From positions 1,694,501 through 1,758,500 of the forward strand of contig NZ_CP121647.1 of assembly GCF_029714305.1 (NCBI RefSeq): a stretch of 64,000 nt of DNA, written 5' to 3'. A model generated the notes under the pieces. That model saw only the letters and a program-made list of their open reading frames with translations, was not told where the DNA came from and made no database searches. Below are positions 14,775 through 23,576 of this stretch, piece by piece. A program made the position numbers and the translations under genes. How positions within the stretch are numbered: the stretch's first letter is position 1; each line of letters opens with the position of its first letter. Source of the stretch: Bradyrhizobium sp. CB3481. Its GTDB lineage: Bacteria; Pseudomonadota; Alphaproteobacteria; Rhizobiales; Xanthobacteraceae.

Positions 14775-16820
14775 ATGCGCCTCGGCATCCGCACCGCCAT
14801 TTCCGCCCTCGTGCTGACGTCCATCGTCGTCAGCGCCGTCGGCGTGCATTTGCTGTGGTGGCGCACCGCCCAACAGGTCAGCCAGACGCTGGCCAACACC
14901 ATCAACGACCAGATCGTGTCAGCCGTTGGCGACGAATTGCAGTCGGTCACGTCGGAGGCGCGCTCGTCGATGCTGGCAGTGCGGACGCTGCTGGCCGAAA
15001 AAGTGTTCGACCCGCGCGATGCCGGAAAGCGCGAAGTGGTGTTCCGCTCGCAATTGCTGTCGCAGCCGACCATCTCCTGGGTGGCGTTCGGATGGCCCGA
15101 CGGCTCATTCTTCGCCGGCCACAAGCTCGGCAACAACGTGATCGAAATGCTCGAGATCTCGCCCGACCGCAATTTGCGCATCAATCGCTACGAATTCGTC
15201 GGCAACGATCTGAAACTCAAGGCCAGCTGGTTCGAAGAGACGGACTATGCCGTAACGGAGCAGGAATGGTTTCGGGTCGCCCACCAGACCAATGATGAAT
15301 ACTGGTCGACGCTGACGACGCATCCGCGCGGCGAACGGCTGGCGGCGGCGTTTTCGGCCCCGGTCGCGATCGACGGCAAGCCGGCCGGCGTCGTCGCCAT
15401 CATCATCGAACTGACGCGCGTTTCGAATTTCCTGTCGCAGCTCACGGTTGGAAAGTCGGCCGGCGCCTTCATTCTGGAGCGGGACGGCAAGGTGGTGGCC
15501 TCGCCCGATCCCGATGCCAGCGAGCAGATGGAATTGAAAACCGATCATCCGCTGTTTCCGGTCGCGGTCGATGCGATCACGAACGCCGGCAGCGCTTACG
15601 AGCCCGGCGAAGGCCAGCCGTTCAACACCACCGTGACGCGGGACGGCAAGGCCTACCAGGCCGTCATCACGCCGATCTCCTTTCCGGGCTGGTCGTTGGT
15701 GACGGTGGTGCCAGAATCGGAATTTCTCGGGCCGGTGCGGATGACGATCAAAAATCTCCTGATCGGCCTTGCGGTTCTCATCGTCTTTGCCGGACTGCTG
15801 TCGGCCTGGCTGGCCCAGCGCCTGATCGCCGCGCCGCTGATCAAGGTGGTGAACGAGATCAGGCATGTCGAGCGCTTCGACCTCGACAAGGTGCAGCGGC
15901 ATCCGTCGCGGCTGACCGAGATCGGCAATCTTTCCGGCGCGATCGGCGACATGGCGCAGGGGCTTGCCGCCTTCCGCAAATACATTCCCGCCGATCTCGT
16001 CAAGCGGCTGATCAGCGACGGCAACGGCGCGCGGCTCGGCGGCGCGGTGCGGCCGATGAGCGTGATGTTCATCGATCTCGCCGGCTTCACCGGCATGTCG
16101 GAGCGGCTCGGCGACCGCATCATTCCGCTGCTGTCGCGCTATTTCGACTGCGTCTCGGCCCAGATCCAGAGCAACAACGGCACCATCGACAAGTTCATCG
16201 GCGATGCCGTCATGGCGTTCTGGGGCGCGCCATCCGCCAATCCCGACCATGCGGTGGATTGCTGCCGCGCCGCGCTGGCGTGCCGGCGCGCGGTGGACGA
16301 CGCCGGTCTCATCGACGATCACGGCCAGCCGGTTCGAATTCGTATCGGCATCAATTCCGGCGAGATGCTGGTCGGCAATATCGGCTCGGAGGTGCGGCTG
16401 AACTACACCGTGATCGGCGACGCCGTGAACATTGCGAGCCGGTTGGAGAGTACCAACAAGGCCTATGGTTCCACCATCATCATCGGTCCCGAAACCCGCC
16501 ATCTTGCCGGCGAGCGCATCGCCGTTCGCGAACTCGACCGCCTCGCGGTCTATGGCCGCGCGGGCGGACTGCAGATCTATGAATTGCTCGGCATGGCCGG
16601 CGAGGCCGACGGCACGCCCGACTGGGTGGCTGCCTATGAGGCCGGGCTTGCTGCGTGGCGCGCGCGCGATTTCACGACCGCGATTGGCGCGTTCGAGAGT
16701 GTTCTGAAAGCCCGCGGGCACGATGCGGCGTCATCGGTCATGATCGAGCGCTGCCGCGAGCAGCTCGAAAATCCCGCCGGCGAAGATTGGGACGGCACGA
16801 CGATCGCGCGGACCAAGTAA
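14775..16820 (+). CDS. membrane adenylate/guanylate cyclase with periplasmic sensor
   Basis: A 681-residue class III nucleotide cyclase. A first membrane helix (about residues 7-29) is followed by a large Cache-type periplasmic sensor region to about residue 325, a second membrane helix (IGLAVLIVFAGLLSAWLA), a HAMP linker and the catalytic domain. Catalytic features are the metal Asp residues in MFIDLAGFTGMSE and in DKFIGDAVMAFWG, and the ribose/transition-state residues in NYTVIGDAVNIASRLE. It should make cAMP in response to an extracellular ligand. ATG 14775 starts directly at the first helix; the frame is open 53 codons upstream but lacks sense as protein. It is divergent from ccdA with about 200 bases between. 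Confidence 0.88.
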   Translation: MRLGIRTAISALVLTSIVVSAVGVHLLWWRTAQQVSQTLANTINDQIVSAVGDELQSVTSEARSSMLAVRTLLAEKVFDPRDAGKREVVFRSQLLSQPTISWVAFGWPDGSFFAGHKLGNNVIEMLEISPDRNLRINRYEFVGNDLKLKASWFEETDYAVTEQEWFRVAHQTNDEYWSTLTTHPRGERLAAAFSAPVAIDGKPAGVVAIIIELTRVSNFLSQLTVGKSAGAFILERDGKVVASPDPDASEQMELKTDHPLFPVAVDAITNAGSAYEPGEGQPFNTTVTRDGKAYQAVITPISFPGWSLVTVVPESEFLGPVRMTIKNLLIGLAVLIVFAGLLSAWLAQRLIAAPLIKVVNEIRHVERFDLDKVQRHPSRLTEIGNLSGAIGDMAQGLAAFRKYIPADLVKRLISDGNGARLGGAVRPMSVMFIDLAGFTGMSERLGDRIIPLLSRYFDCVSAQIQSNNGTIDKFIGDAVMAFWGAPSANPDHAVDCCRAALACRRAVDDAGLIDDHGQPVRIRIGINSGEMLVGNIGSEVRLNYTVIGDAVNIASRLESTNKAYGSTIIIGPETRHLAGERIAVRELDRLAVYGRAGGLQIYELLGMAGEADGTPDWVAAYEAGLAAWRARDFTTAIGAFESVLKARGHDAASSVMIERCREQLENPAGEDWDGTTIARTK

Positions 16821-16917
16821 GATCAGGAGGCTGGCTGGCTTGCATGCAGCAGCGGCCTCGCCGTAGATGGGCCGCCGCCACGCCGTACATGTCGGACTAA
16901 CAGGGAGGCCTCCAGCG

Positions 16918-17892
16918 TTGAAAGTTCTGCTGACCCACACGCCGCATTCCCGCGCGCGATATTACGGCGCGCGCGCCCTGAGCGGCCTGCAGGCCATCGC
17001 AGAGGTGAAGCTGCATGAAGCTGGCGATGCGCTTGACGCCGCCGGCCTCATCGCCGCTGCGCGCGATGTCGATATCATCGTCGCCGACCGCCTCACCGCC
17101 GGGCCGGGCAAGATATTTGCGGCGCTGCCGAACTTGCGCGCCTTCGTCCGCTGCGCGGTCGATATCCGCAACATCGATGTCGACGCCGCATCCGCCGCCG
17201 GCATCCTGGTGACGCGGGCAGGTCCTGGCTTCGTTCAGTCGGTCGCCGAGCTCGCGCTCGGCTTCATGGTCGACCTGTCGCGCGGCGTCTCGCGCGCCAC
17301 CGCCGATTATCATGCCGCGCGCAAGCCGGACGTGATCATGGGCCGGCAACTGGCCGGCAGCCGCCTCGGCATCATCGGTTATGGCAGCATCGGCCGTTAT
17401 CTCGTCGAGATCGCCAAGGTGCTGGGCATGGAGGTGCTGGTCGCCGATCCCTATGCGACCGTGAGCGACACGGAGATTGCGCATGTCACGCTCGACGATC
17501 TCCTGACGCGCGCCGATTACGTCGTCTGCCTCGCAGTCGCCAATGAGGAAACCGAGAACCTGATCGGGCAGGCGGCGCTGGCACGCATGCAGCCGCATGC
17601 CTTCTTTATCAACCTGTCGCGCGGCAACCTCGTCGACGAGGCCGCGCTGGCGGCCGCCTTGCGCGAGAACCGCATCGCCGGCGCCGCGATGGATGTCGGC
17701 CGCGCGCTCGACCAGATGCCGACGCCCGAGCTGGCACAACTGCCGAACGTCATCGCCACGCCCCATATCGGCGGCCTGACGCCGCCGGCAATCGAGAGCC
17801 AGGCGCTGGAGACCGTCCGGCAGGTGGAGGAGATCGTCGCGAACAGGGTGCCGGTGGGAGCGGTGAATGCCGGGCGGTGGAGGCGGAGGTAA
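16918..17892 (+). CDS. D-isomer-specific 2-hydroxyacid dehydrogenase
   Basis: A 324-residue NAD(P)-dependent oxidoreductase interconverting a 2-oxo acid and a D-2-hydroxy acid. The Rossmann nucleotide site is GIIGYGSIGRYL (about residues 157-168), and the catalytic Arg lies in NLSRGNLVDEAAL and the catalytic His in ATPHIGG. The acidic partner of the His is expected in the region MDVGRALDQMPTPEL and is not as clear as in classic members. A TTG start at 16918 is most likely because AGGGAGG ends nine bases upstream; an ATG in frame at 16867 has no ribosome site. It follows the cyclase by about 100 bases and may be co-transcribed. Substrate unknown. Confidence 0.85.
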   Translation: MKVLLTHTPHSRARYYGARALSGLQAIAEVKLHEAGDALDAAGLIAAARDVDIIVADRLTAGPGKIFAALPNLRAFVRCAVDIRNIDVDAASAAGILVTRAGPGFVQSVAELALGFMVDLSRGVSRATADYHAARKPDVIMGRQLAGSRLGIIGYGSIGRYLVEIAKVLGMEVLVADPYATVSDTEIAHVTLDDLLTRADYVVCLAVANEETENLIGQAALARMQPHAFFINLSRGNLVDEAALAAALRENRIAGAAMDVGRALDQMPTPELAQLPNVIATPHIGGLTPPAIESQALETVRQVEEIVANRVPVGAVNAGRWRRR

Positions 17893-17918
17893 TTGTCGCG
17901 CGACGCCCAGCGCGCGCC

Positions 17919-19946
17919 CTATGGTGGGTCTACATTGCCGCGCCCCCGTTTTTGTTTCTCTCTTATCGTGCTCGGGGGGTGCTGCGCCGCTGGGATCGGC
18001 GGATCCGCCACGTGCCGCGCCAGTTGCGGGGCGGCGGCGCTGGTGCCTTTGAGCCGGAATACGGCACCGCTTCGGTTGCCGCCGGCGCGTATGCCTCCAA
18101 GCGCATAGGATTCATCGCAAGGCAACACGACATCGGGACCAACGCGGAGCGGCGAGGCAGGAGCATCGCGCGCAGGGCCAGCCGATGAGTAGGCCGACTT
18201 GCGCTGGTTTGCGATAACGAAGCCACCGGCGACGTGAATTCTCGCGCGTTTGGCGCTAGCAATTCCATTGAGCGTGCCGAAGCGCTTGATCAGCGAACTG
18301 GCTTTGTCGAATTCCCCGCCGGAATATTTGCAACTGGCGCTGGCCGAATGCCGCTGTTCCCAGTTCGGATCGACGAAATATGAACGCTTGGCGCGCGTGC
18401 GCACGCCCATGTTGGGATCACTGCGCGCGACATAGGCATGGACGTGCGCGTTGACGCCAATCTCGGTGATTTTGATTTTCCAGTCGCCATGCTCGGCGAT
18501 CTCGATGTTGGTCGTGGGGTTCGGTGGGACAATGGTGGGTTCGACCTGAAGCCGCCACATCGTGTTTTCACCCCGGACCACCGGTTCGTCCACGCCCGCC
18601 GGCGGAAGAATGGGCGGCGGCTGTGGCGGCGGAGGCGTCGGTTCATAAACAGGAAGTCCGCTGGGCGGCGTAAGGGTGATCTTTGCATCCAGAGCGGCTG
18701 CAGTCTCCATCCATATCTCTGCAAAGCAGAGCACCGAGTTGTCAGGAGGGAGGCGCCAGACCCATTCCACGGAGTCGGGGTCTGCAGCAGTGCGTCTAGT
18801 GAAGCTAACGTGTCCCTCGCTGAAATAGGCGTTTCCCGCCGCCAGAACGATTTCAAGCTTGGGTTTTCCCTGAGTGCCGTCGAACTGCGCGATCAGCGCG
18901 TTCAATTGTTCTTCCAGTAGCGCTGTGCCGTCGTGCGGTCCTGTGGTTGGCCCATAGCTGAGGTTGACAATCACTCTCTTGGTCACGTTCGGCTTGGCAA
19001 ATGACAGGATGTACTGGATACCTTCGACGACATAGTCCTTGAGCCAAACTCCGGTTGCATCACGGATGCACTCGTCCGAGAACTGCACGAACACAACGTC
19101 CGCATTGGCGGCAAGATCGACGCCCGGTTTCCAACTCGGCGGATCGCGCCGCTTACGCGCGGGACCGACACGTGAAGAGGTCGGGATCCGTCCCGCGAAC
19201 ACGTCGATCACGTGTCCGCCATGAGACGCCCGGCGCGCAAGAGTGGTAAAACCGGCGTCCGCGTAACAGCCATCCTCGTCGATGACGTGCGATGGGCTCG
19301 AATGCATTTCGATCCATTCATTGAGTCCGATCTGAGTGGACCCTGAAGGGAGATCGCGCCGGTATTCGACACCGAAGCCGAAATCGGACGGCTCCTGCCC
19401 GAATTTCTGATTCGCGCTGATCGTGACCGGTTGCTTGTCTCTGTTCTGATCCCAGATGCCCCGCACTCGTGTAGTATGACTGCCGTTTGCCCCGGTTGCG
19501 AGAAATTGCGCGGCGGCGAACGGGCAGCCATCGTCAAGAACACCGATCAGAAGTTCTTTGGCTCCTTCGAAGCGTGGGGTGATGGCTCTTAACTTCGTGA
19601 AATCCTCTAATGATGAAGTTTTCAGCGGAAGCGACAGTTCGACCCTGCTGACTAAGTCGTTCCAGATTGTGATGGCGTCATTGTCGAGTACGGCCCGCTT
19701 GCTGGCGCGCATCGTGACATACCGAGTAGCATCGACGTGGGGGAAATGGTCGCGGAACTGAGGGCCGAGCGCCGCGTCGAACCTGGCCATTTTTCTTGCA
19801 AATTCTGCAACTTTCTCGGCTTGAAAGAGCTCTACAAGGAGGAGCAGCGCAAACTGCTCCTCGTCGAAGGCTTCGAAATTCCTGAAGTCGGTCGAGATCG
19901 CATAGCGCAAGTATGGTTCATAGCAATCTGGGTATTGTTCGAGCAT
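17919..19946 (-). CDS. subtilisin-like S8 serine peptidase
   Basis: A 675-residue peptidase of the S8 family without a recognisable signal peptide. The catalytic triad can be traced: Asp in IGVLDDGCPF (about 138), His in ASHGGHVIDVFAG (about 242, with G-G in place of G-T) and Ser in LKGTSAAAP (about 636). The oxyanion Asn is in VLAAGNAYFSEG. Between these lie long insertions, including a Pro-rich linker (about residues 460-475) and a beta-rich domain. About 140 residues precede the Asp. ATG 19946 has GGAG eight bases upstream. It is 38 bases behind the PAP2 gene on the same strand. Composition is less GC-rich than the core genes, pointing to an acquired island. Confidence 0.87.
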   Translation of the reverse strand: MLEQYPDCYEPYLRYAISTDFRNFEAFDEEQFALLLLVELFQAEKVAEFARKMARFDAALGPQFRDHFPHVDATRYVTMRASKRAVLDNDAITIWNDLVSRVELSLPLKTSSLEDFTKLRAITPRFEGAKELLIGVLDDGCPFAAAQFLATGANGSHTTRVRGIWDQNRDKQPVTISANQKFGQEPSDFGFGVEYRRDLPSGSTQIGLNEWIEMHSSPSHVIDEDGCYADAGFTTLARRASHGGHVIDVFAGRIPTSSRVGPARKRRDPPSWKPGVDLAANADVVFVQFSDECIRDATGVWLKDYVVEGIQYILSFAKPNVTKRVIVNLSYGPTTGPHDGTALLEEQLNALIAQFDGTQGKPKLEIVLAAGNAYFSEGHVSFTRRTAADPDSVEWVWRLPPDNSVLCFAEIWMETAAALDAKITLTPPSGLPVYEPTPPPPQPPPILPPAGVDEPVVRGENTMWRLQVEPTIVPPNPTTNIEIAEHGDWKIKITEIGVNAHVHAYVARSDPNMGVRTRAKRSYFVDPNWEQRHSASASCKYSGGEFDKASSLIKRFGTLNGIASAKRARIHVAGGFVIANQRKSAYSSAGPARDAPASPLRVGPDVVLPCDESYALGGIRAGGNRSGAVFRLKGTSAAAPQLARHVADPPIPAAQHPPSTIREKQKRGRGNVDPP

Positions 19947-19984
19947 GGAACGATCTCCGCTGCGCGTATATCGGCAGGCTTCCT

Positions 19985-21211
19985 TTAAACCGGGACAGGA
20001 ACTCCAAATTTTCCGTACCACTCCGCCTCCGCTTTCCCCCATACGTAATTCATCAAAGAGGACTGAGTTACGTTTACTCCCATGGATTCAGAGTAGAATG
20101 GAGCTTGGTCGAGGTCCTGGCTCAGGAATGTGGACGTGGTCGGGCCGGTGTTGAACGGATTGAAATCCGTGGTGGCATGGCCATCAATTCCCCCAGCAAG
20201 GAACTTTCGGCTCATGAATTTTTGCTGACCAGTGCAACGCCCGACAAAGTACTCGCCCAGTGCTACGCCCAACATGCGTCCCGCCATGCTGTCGACAGGG
20301 AAATGGACGCCCGCTACAACACGGTTGGTTGCGATGCGTGCCGCCTGGCGGTTCAACTGTTCGGTCACCGTTGGGTATCCCGAGCTTGGCGGAGTGGTTT
20401 GCGGATTGAGTCTCAGAAGCGATTTTAGCACATGCGCGACTGCATGGACCTGCGTGGCGTGTCCGCTCGGGAATGATCCATGCCCTGGGGTGGTGATCAT
20501 CGGCTGAATCTCGGCGTTGTATTCGACCGGTCGCCAGCATGCCAAGGCATGCTTGAATCGCATCTCGACATACACGCAGAATTGCAACACCATGTTGATG
20601 AGTTCGAACGTGCGCTTGGTTCGGTCGGGATGCATGTAGACGATCGACGACCAGAAGGCATAGGTAGGATCGATCTGAGCCAAGATTTCGGTAGCCCGTT
20701 CGTTACGCAGTTCGGCCCAGCTGAGTACCATCGGGATTTGAGCCTCGAACGTCGATTTGTGCGGACGTTCGATTTCTGCGATCAACGTTGGGGAGCCGGA
20801 GGGCGATGCGGAAGAGAAGACCTGGAATCCAGTGTCCGTCGCGGGGGTTGTCGCCGTGTTTGTCGTTTTCTGAAAGCTGATGCCCTGCAGCATCTCGCCG
20901 ATCGCAGTATAAGCGCGAACCCAAGGCTCCCAGCGTTCAATTTCTTTTGGGTCGTCAACGACTGTCGGCAGCTCCGGCGAATAGTAGGCGGTGTCCGGAA
21001 CGACGATCGTCCCTTCGCGTCCAAGGATCAGCGCGTCCACCATGATCGAATTGGCGTAGGCATCGGCCATCGTGCCGAGGAATGATCCACCTGCGCCACC
21101 AGCTCCGCCCGCGCCACCGGCTCCGCCCGCTCCACCGGCACCGCCCGCTCCACCGGCGCCGCCAGCGCCACCGGCTCCGCCCGCACCACCTGCACCGCCC
21201 AGTTGAGCCAT
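19985..21211 (-). CDS. PAP2/vanadium haloperoxidase-fold protein with N-terminal GGA repeat
   Basis: A 408-residue protein. Residues 5-42 are an uninterrupted Gly-Gly-Ala repeat. The C-terminal half has the full PAP2 signature: K220-x6-R227-P228 (KHALACWRP), P247-S-G-H250 region (GSFPSGHATQ) and R297-x5-H303-x3-D307 (NRVVAGVHFPVD). These residues bind phosphate in acid phosphatases or vanadate in haloperoxidases, so the enzyme is either a secreted-type phosphatase or a bacterial haloperoxidase relative. There is no signal peptide. The long helical N-domain (residues 50-220) resembles the haloperoxidase subgroup. It lies just upstream of the S8 peptidase gene in the same direction. Which reaction it catalyses is open. 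Confidence 0.85.
   Translation of the reverse strand: MAQLGGAGGAGGAGGAGGAGGAGGAGGAGGAGGAGGAGGAGGSFLGTMADAYANSIMVDALILGREGTIVVPDTAYYSPELPTVVDDPKEIERWEPWVRAYTAIGEMLQGISFQKTTNTATTPATDTGFQVFSSASPSGSPTLIAEIERPHKSTFEAQIPMVLSWAELRNERATEILAQIDPTYAFWSSIVYMHPDRTKRTFELINMVLQFCVYVEMRFKHALACWRPVEYNAEIQPMITTPGHGSFPSGHATQVHAVAHVLKSLLRLNPQTTPPSSGYPTVTEQLNRQAARIATNRVVAGVHFPVDSMAGRMLGVALGEYFVGRCTGQQKFMSRKFLAGGIDGHATTDFNPFNTGPTTSTFLSQDLDQAPFYSESMGVNVTQSSLMNYVWGKAEAEWYGKFGVPVPV
21086..21199 (-). repeat. in-frame GGA-coding 9-bp repeat tract
   Basis: A 114-base tract of imperfect 9-bp units coding Gly-Gly-Ala, at the N-terminus of the PAP2 protein. Unit number could change by slippage without shifting the frame, so the tract is expected to vary in length between strains. 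Codons for Gly and Ala are mixed, so the DNA repeat is less perfect than the protein repeat. Confidence 0.9.
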
Positions 21212-21330
21212 TCCTGCCTCCTCTGTGAGTAAGTCAGATTTCCGCCAGTAAGCGCCTCACTGTAATTTGTCGGGTCGAGATCATGCCGAGTGTGTGCTGC
21301 TTCACATGAGCGGGATATTTTTCTCCAGGA

Positions 21331-23256
21331 TCAATGCCGGTTCGAATTGCCGTTTCCGGAAGGTAGGCCGGCCATCGCCAGGCAGCACGCCCAGCGCCGA
21401 CCGATTTCAAGCGCCGCATTCGGAATACGCGCAAGATATCGCTCCACGGTCAATTGTGGCTCGAGCTGTCGCAGCTTTGCGAGCGCCTCGCGCGCCTCAT
21501 CCATCCGGTCCTGCGCGACGAGCGAGATCGTCAGCGCCCGCCATGTCGAAGAATGCATGCGGTGGAGCACAAGCGACGAGCGGGCGAGCCGTTCGGCGTT
21601 CTCATATTGCTCCGCGGCAAGCTCTGCTGTCGCGCCGAGCGATTCGAAATAGTAACGTTGGGGATCGAGCGGAGAGAGCTCCATCGCACGGCGTGTCGCG
21701 TCCACAGCTGCTTTGCCTTCGCCTATGAACGCGTTGACTGTGCCGAGATAGAGCCAGCCGAGCGCGTGGCTGGGGTTAGCGTTCACAGCCTCGTTGCAGC
21801 GCTTGCGCGCGGTCTCCAGGTCTTTCAATAAATGACAGTAGACAAATCCTTCGGTCGCCAGCGCCAGCGCATCCGACGGATCCCGGTCAAGCGCGGCGTG
21901 AGTTGTGCTCAAGGCCTCGGCCGCCTCACGATTGCGGTCCTGGGACCAGCCACGAGTCACCTGTAGAATGTACCAGTTGCCGAGCCAAGCGCGCGGCGCG
22001 GCGATCCGGCTATGCCGGTTAATCAATTCGTCAAGGATCTTGCGCGTCTGGAGAAACTCCTCCTTGCTGGAGCGATGCATCAGCTTGATGCTGCCAAGCA
22101 GCAGCGAATAGCTTTCGAGGGTCGGGAGCGGTTGGGTCAGAATGTGTTCGACTTCGGCGTCGAGTACGGACAAATGCACTGTTTGGGCGATACGATTCGC
22201 CAGTTCGCTTTCAGGCCTCAACAGATCGCCAACCTCGCCGTTCAGGCGGTCGGTCCATACCACCTGCTTGTTGCGCGCTTCGGAGAGCTCGGCGGTCACC
22301 AGGAGCTTGCCTTCATCCGCAACATACGCGCCGCTGAGAACATAAGTGGCGCCGAGGTGCGCCGACACTTCTCCGACATCGTCGACACGTCCGCGGAACA
22401 CGGCGGTCGAGAGGCGTGAAATCACCTTCAAGTCCGCAGCCTTCGACAATCGCCAGATCACGCTGTCGGCGATCAGGTTGCCGACATCGAAAAGTGCCGG
22501 GCTGTCGCTTCGTGCAGAGAAGGGGATCACGGCAATGGTCGGCTGCATGGCCGTGCCATAGTCGCGACGCCGGGTCAGGCTTGAAACTTGACTGGGCGGG
22601 CCAACGCGGTAGGCCCGGACCGGCTTGTCAAAATGCTTGAGAATGCATTCACCAAGATCTTCACACGACGCATCGACCCCGTGCGTAAGCTCATCTCGCG
22701 CTGTGGCACTGCCGATGGTCTCGCCGGGCTCTGCTAGGCTTGCCAGGGCGGCTGCGAGTTGCTCGTGCGCTGACGCGCTGGCAATCGTCTCGCCCGGACC
22801 TGCCAGCGTCGCCAGCCGTGCCGCTAGATTTACGCCGGTTCCGTAGATGTCGATCCCGTCGCTCCACGCCATTGCGGCGTTGATTCCGGCGCGCAGGTTG
22901 AAATGCTGATCTTCGGGCAGACCGATGTTCTGAGCCGCAAGTGCCCGATGCATGGCCGCTGCGGCGTCGGCAGCCTCGGGCACGGTCTCGAAACGTGCCA
23001 AAAGGCCATCGCCCAAGCTTTTCACCAAGACCCCGCGATAGCGCGGCAGTATCTCAGTACTGACGATTCCGACAAAATCGGCCCATCGGCGAACGGTGAA
23101 CGCTTCGTGCTCTCGCATGAGCCGCACCGATTCCACGAGATCGACCAGCAGCACGACGGTCTCTTGACGCACGAGTGCAACGCCAGCGCCAGGTACAACA
23201 AATCGCCCGGTCGGAACGGCTTGTTCCTCACCTTCGCCCACCGTTTCGTCGTTCAT
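21331..23256 (-). CDS. soluble class III cyclase with TolB/FlgO-like and TPR domains
   Basis: A 641-residue cytoplasmic signalling protein. The N-terminal cyclase homology domain shows the first metal Asp in VLLVDLVESV (D39), the second in VKSLGDGLLARF (D83) and the substrate-positioning region YGTGVNLAARL. Residues about 148-190 contain an internal tandem duplication: the segment LAGPGETIASASAHEQL recurs as LAEPGETIGSATARDEL. Then come a FlgO/TolB-N-like domain (TIAVIPFSARSDSP, QVVWTDRL) and several TPR hairpins. This architecture is common and expanded in Bradyrhizobium. ATG 23256 is the best start but its ribosome site (GAGAA) is weak. It is divergent from the MFS gene and may be the regulator of the leftward island. 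Confidence 0.85.
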   Translation of the reverse strand: MNDETVGEGEEQAVPTGRFVVPGAGVALVRQETVVLLVDLVESVRLMREHEAFTVRRWADFVGIVSTEILPRYRGVLVKSLGDGLLARFETVPEAADAAAAMHRALAAQNIGLPEDQHFNLRAGINAAMAWSDGIDIYGTGVNLAARLATLAGPGETIASASAHEQLAAALASLAEPGETIGSATARDELTHGVDASCEDLGECILKHFDKPVRAYRVGPPSQVSSLTRRRDYGTAMQPTIAVIPFSARSDSPALFDVGNLIADSVIWRLSKAADLKVISRLSTAVFRGRVDDVGEVSAHLGATYVLSGAYVADEGKLLVTAELSEARNKQVVWTDRLNGEVGDLLRPESELANRIAQTVHLSVLDAEVEHILTQPLPTLESYSLLLGSIKLMHRSSKEEFLQTRKILDELINRHSRIAAPRAWLGNWYILQVTRGWSQDRNREAAEALSTTHAALDRDPSDALALATEGFVYCHLLKDLETARKRCNEAVNANPSHALGWLYLGTVNAFIGEGKAAVDATRRAMELSPLDPQRYYFESLGATAELAAEQYENAERLARSSLVLHRMHSSTWRALTISLVAQDRMDEAREALAKLRQLEPQLTVERYLARIPNAALEIGRRWACCLAMAGLPSGNGNSNRH

Positions 23257-23576
23257 GCCAAATTCTCGATTTCGGGCGATACATCTTAGATGGTATGCAA
23301 CATCACGCAAGTGCGGCTAAAAAAACAGCGGACCAAGAAGTGCCGGTCATGACGGGGCTACTCCACACGCAAGGCGATCGAGAGCGCTTCGCAATTTAAA
23401 AGCGATCAAATGCCGAAATGCGGGATCGGGTTGTGCATCGAAGCCGCTTCCAAATACGGTCGGAAGGAATGTACGTATCATTCTGCGCCACGGATGCGAA
23501 AGTGACGACCGATCAGACTGTTGCCGAGAAATCGAAACCACCGACACATCGAAGCAAATTGCAAACAACCTTCCCC

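Noticed and set aside
15105..16721. 538-codon leftward open frame opposite the membrane cyclase
   Set aside because: Arg/Gly/Ala/His-biased translation without domains; high-GC shadow of a well-supported cyclase gene.
21086..21199. GGA tract as a collagen-like or CRISPR-like repeat
   Set aside because: Period is Gly-Gly-Ala without Pro, so not collagen; units are contiguous and coding, without spacers, so not CRISPR.
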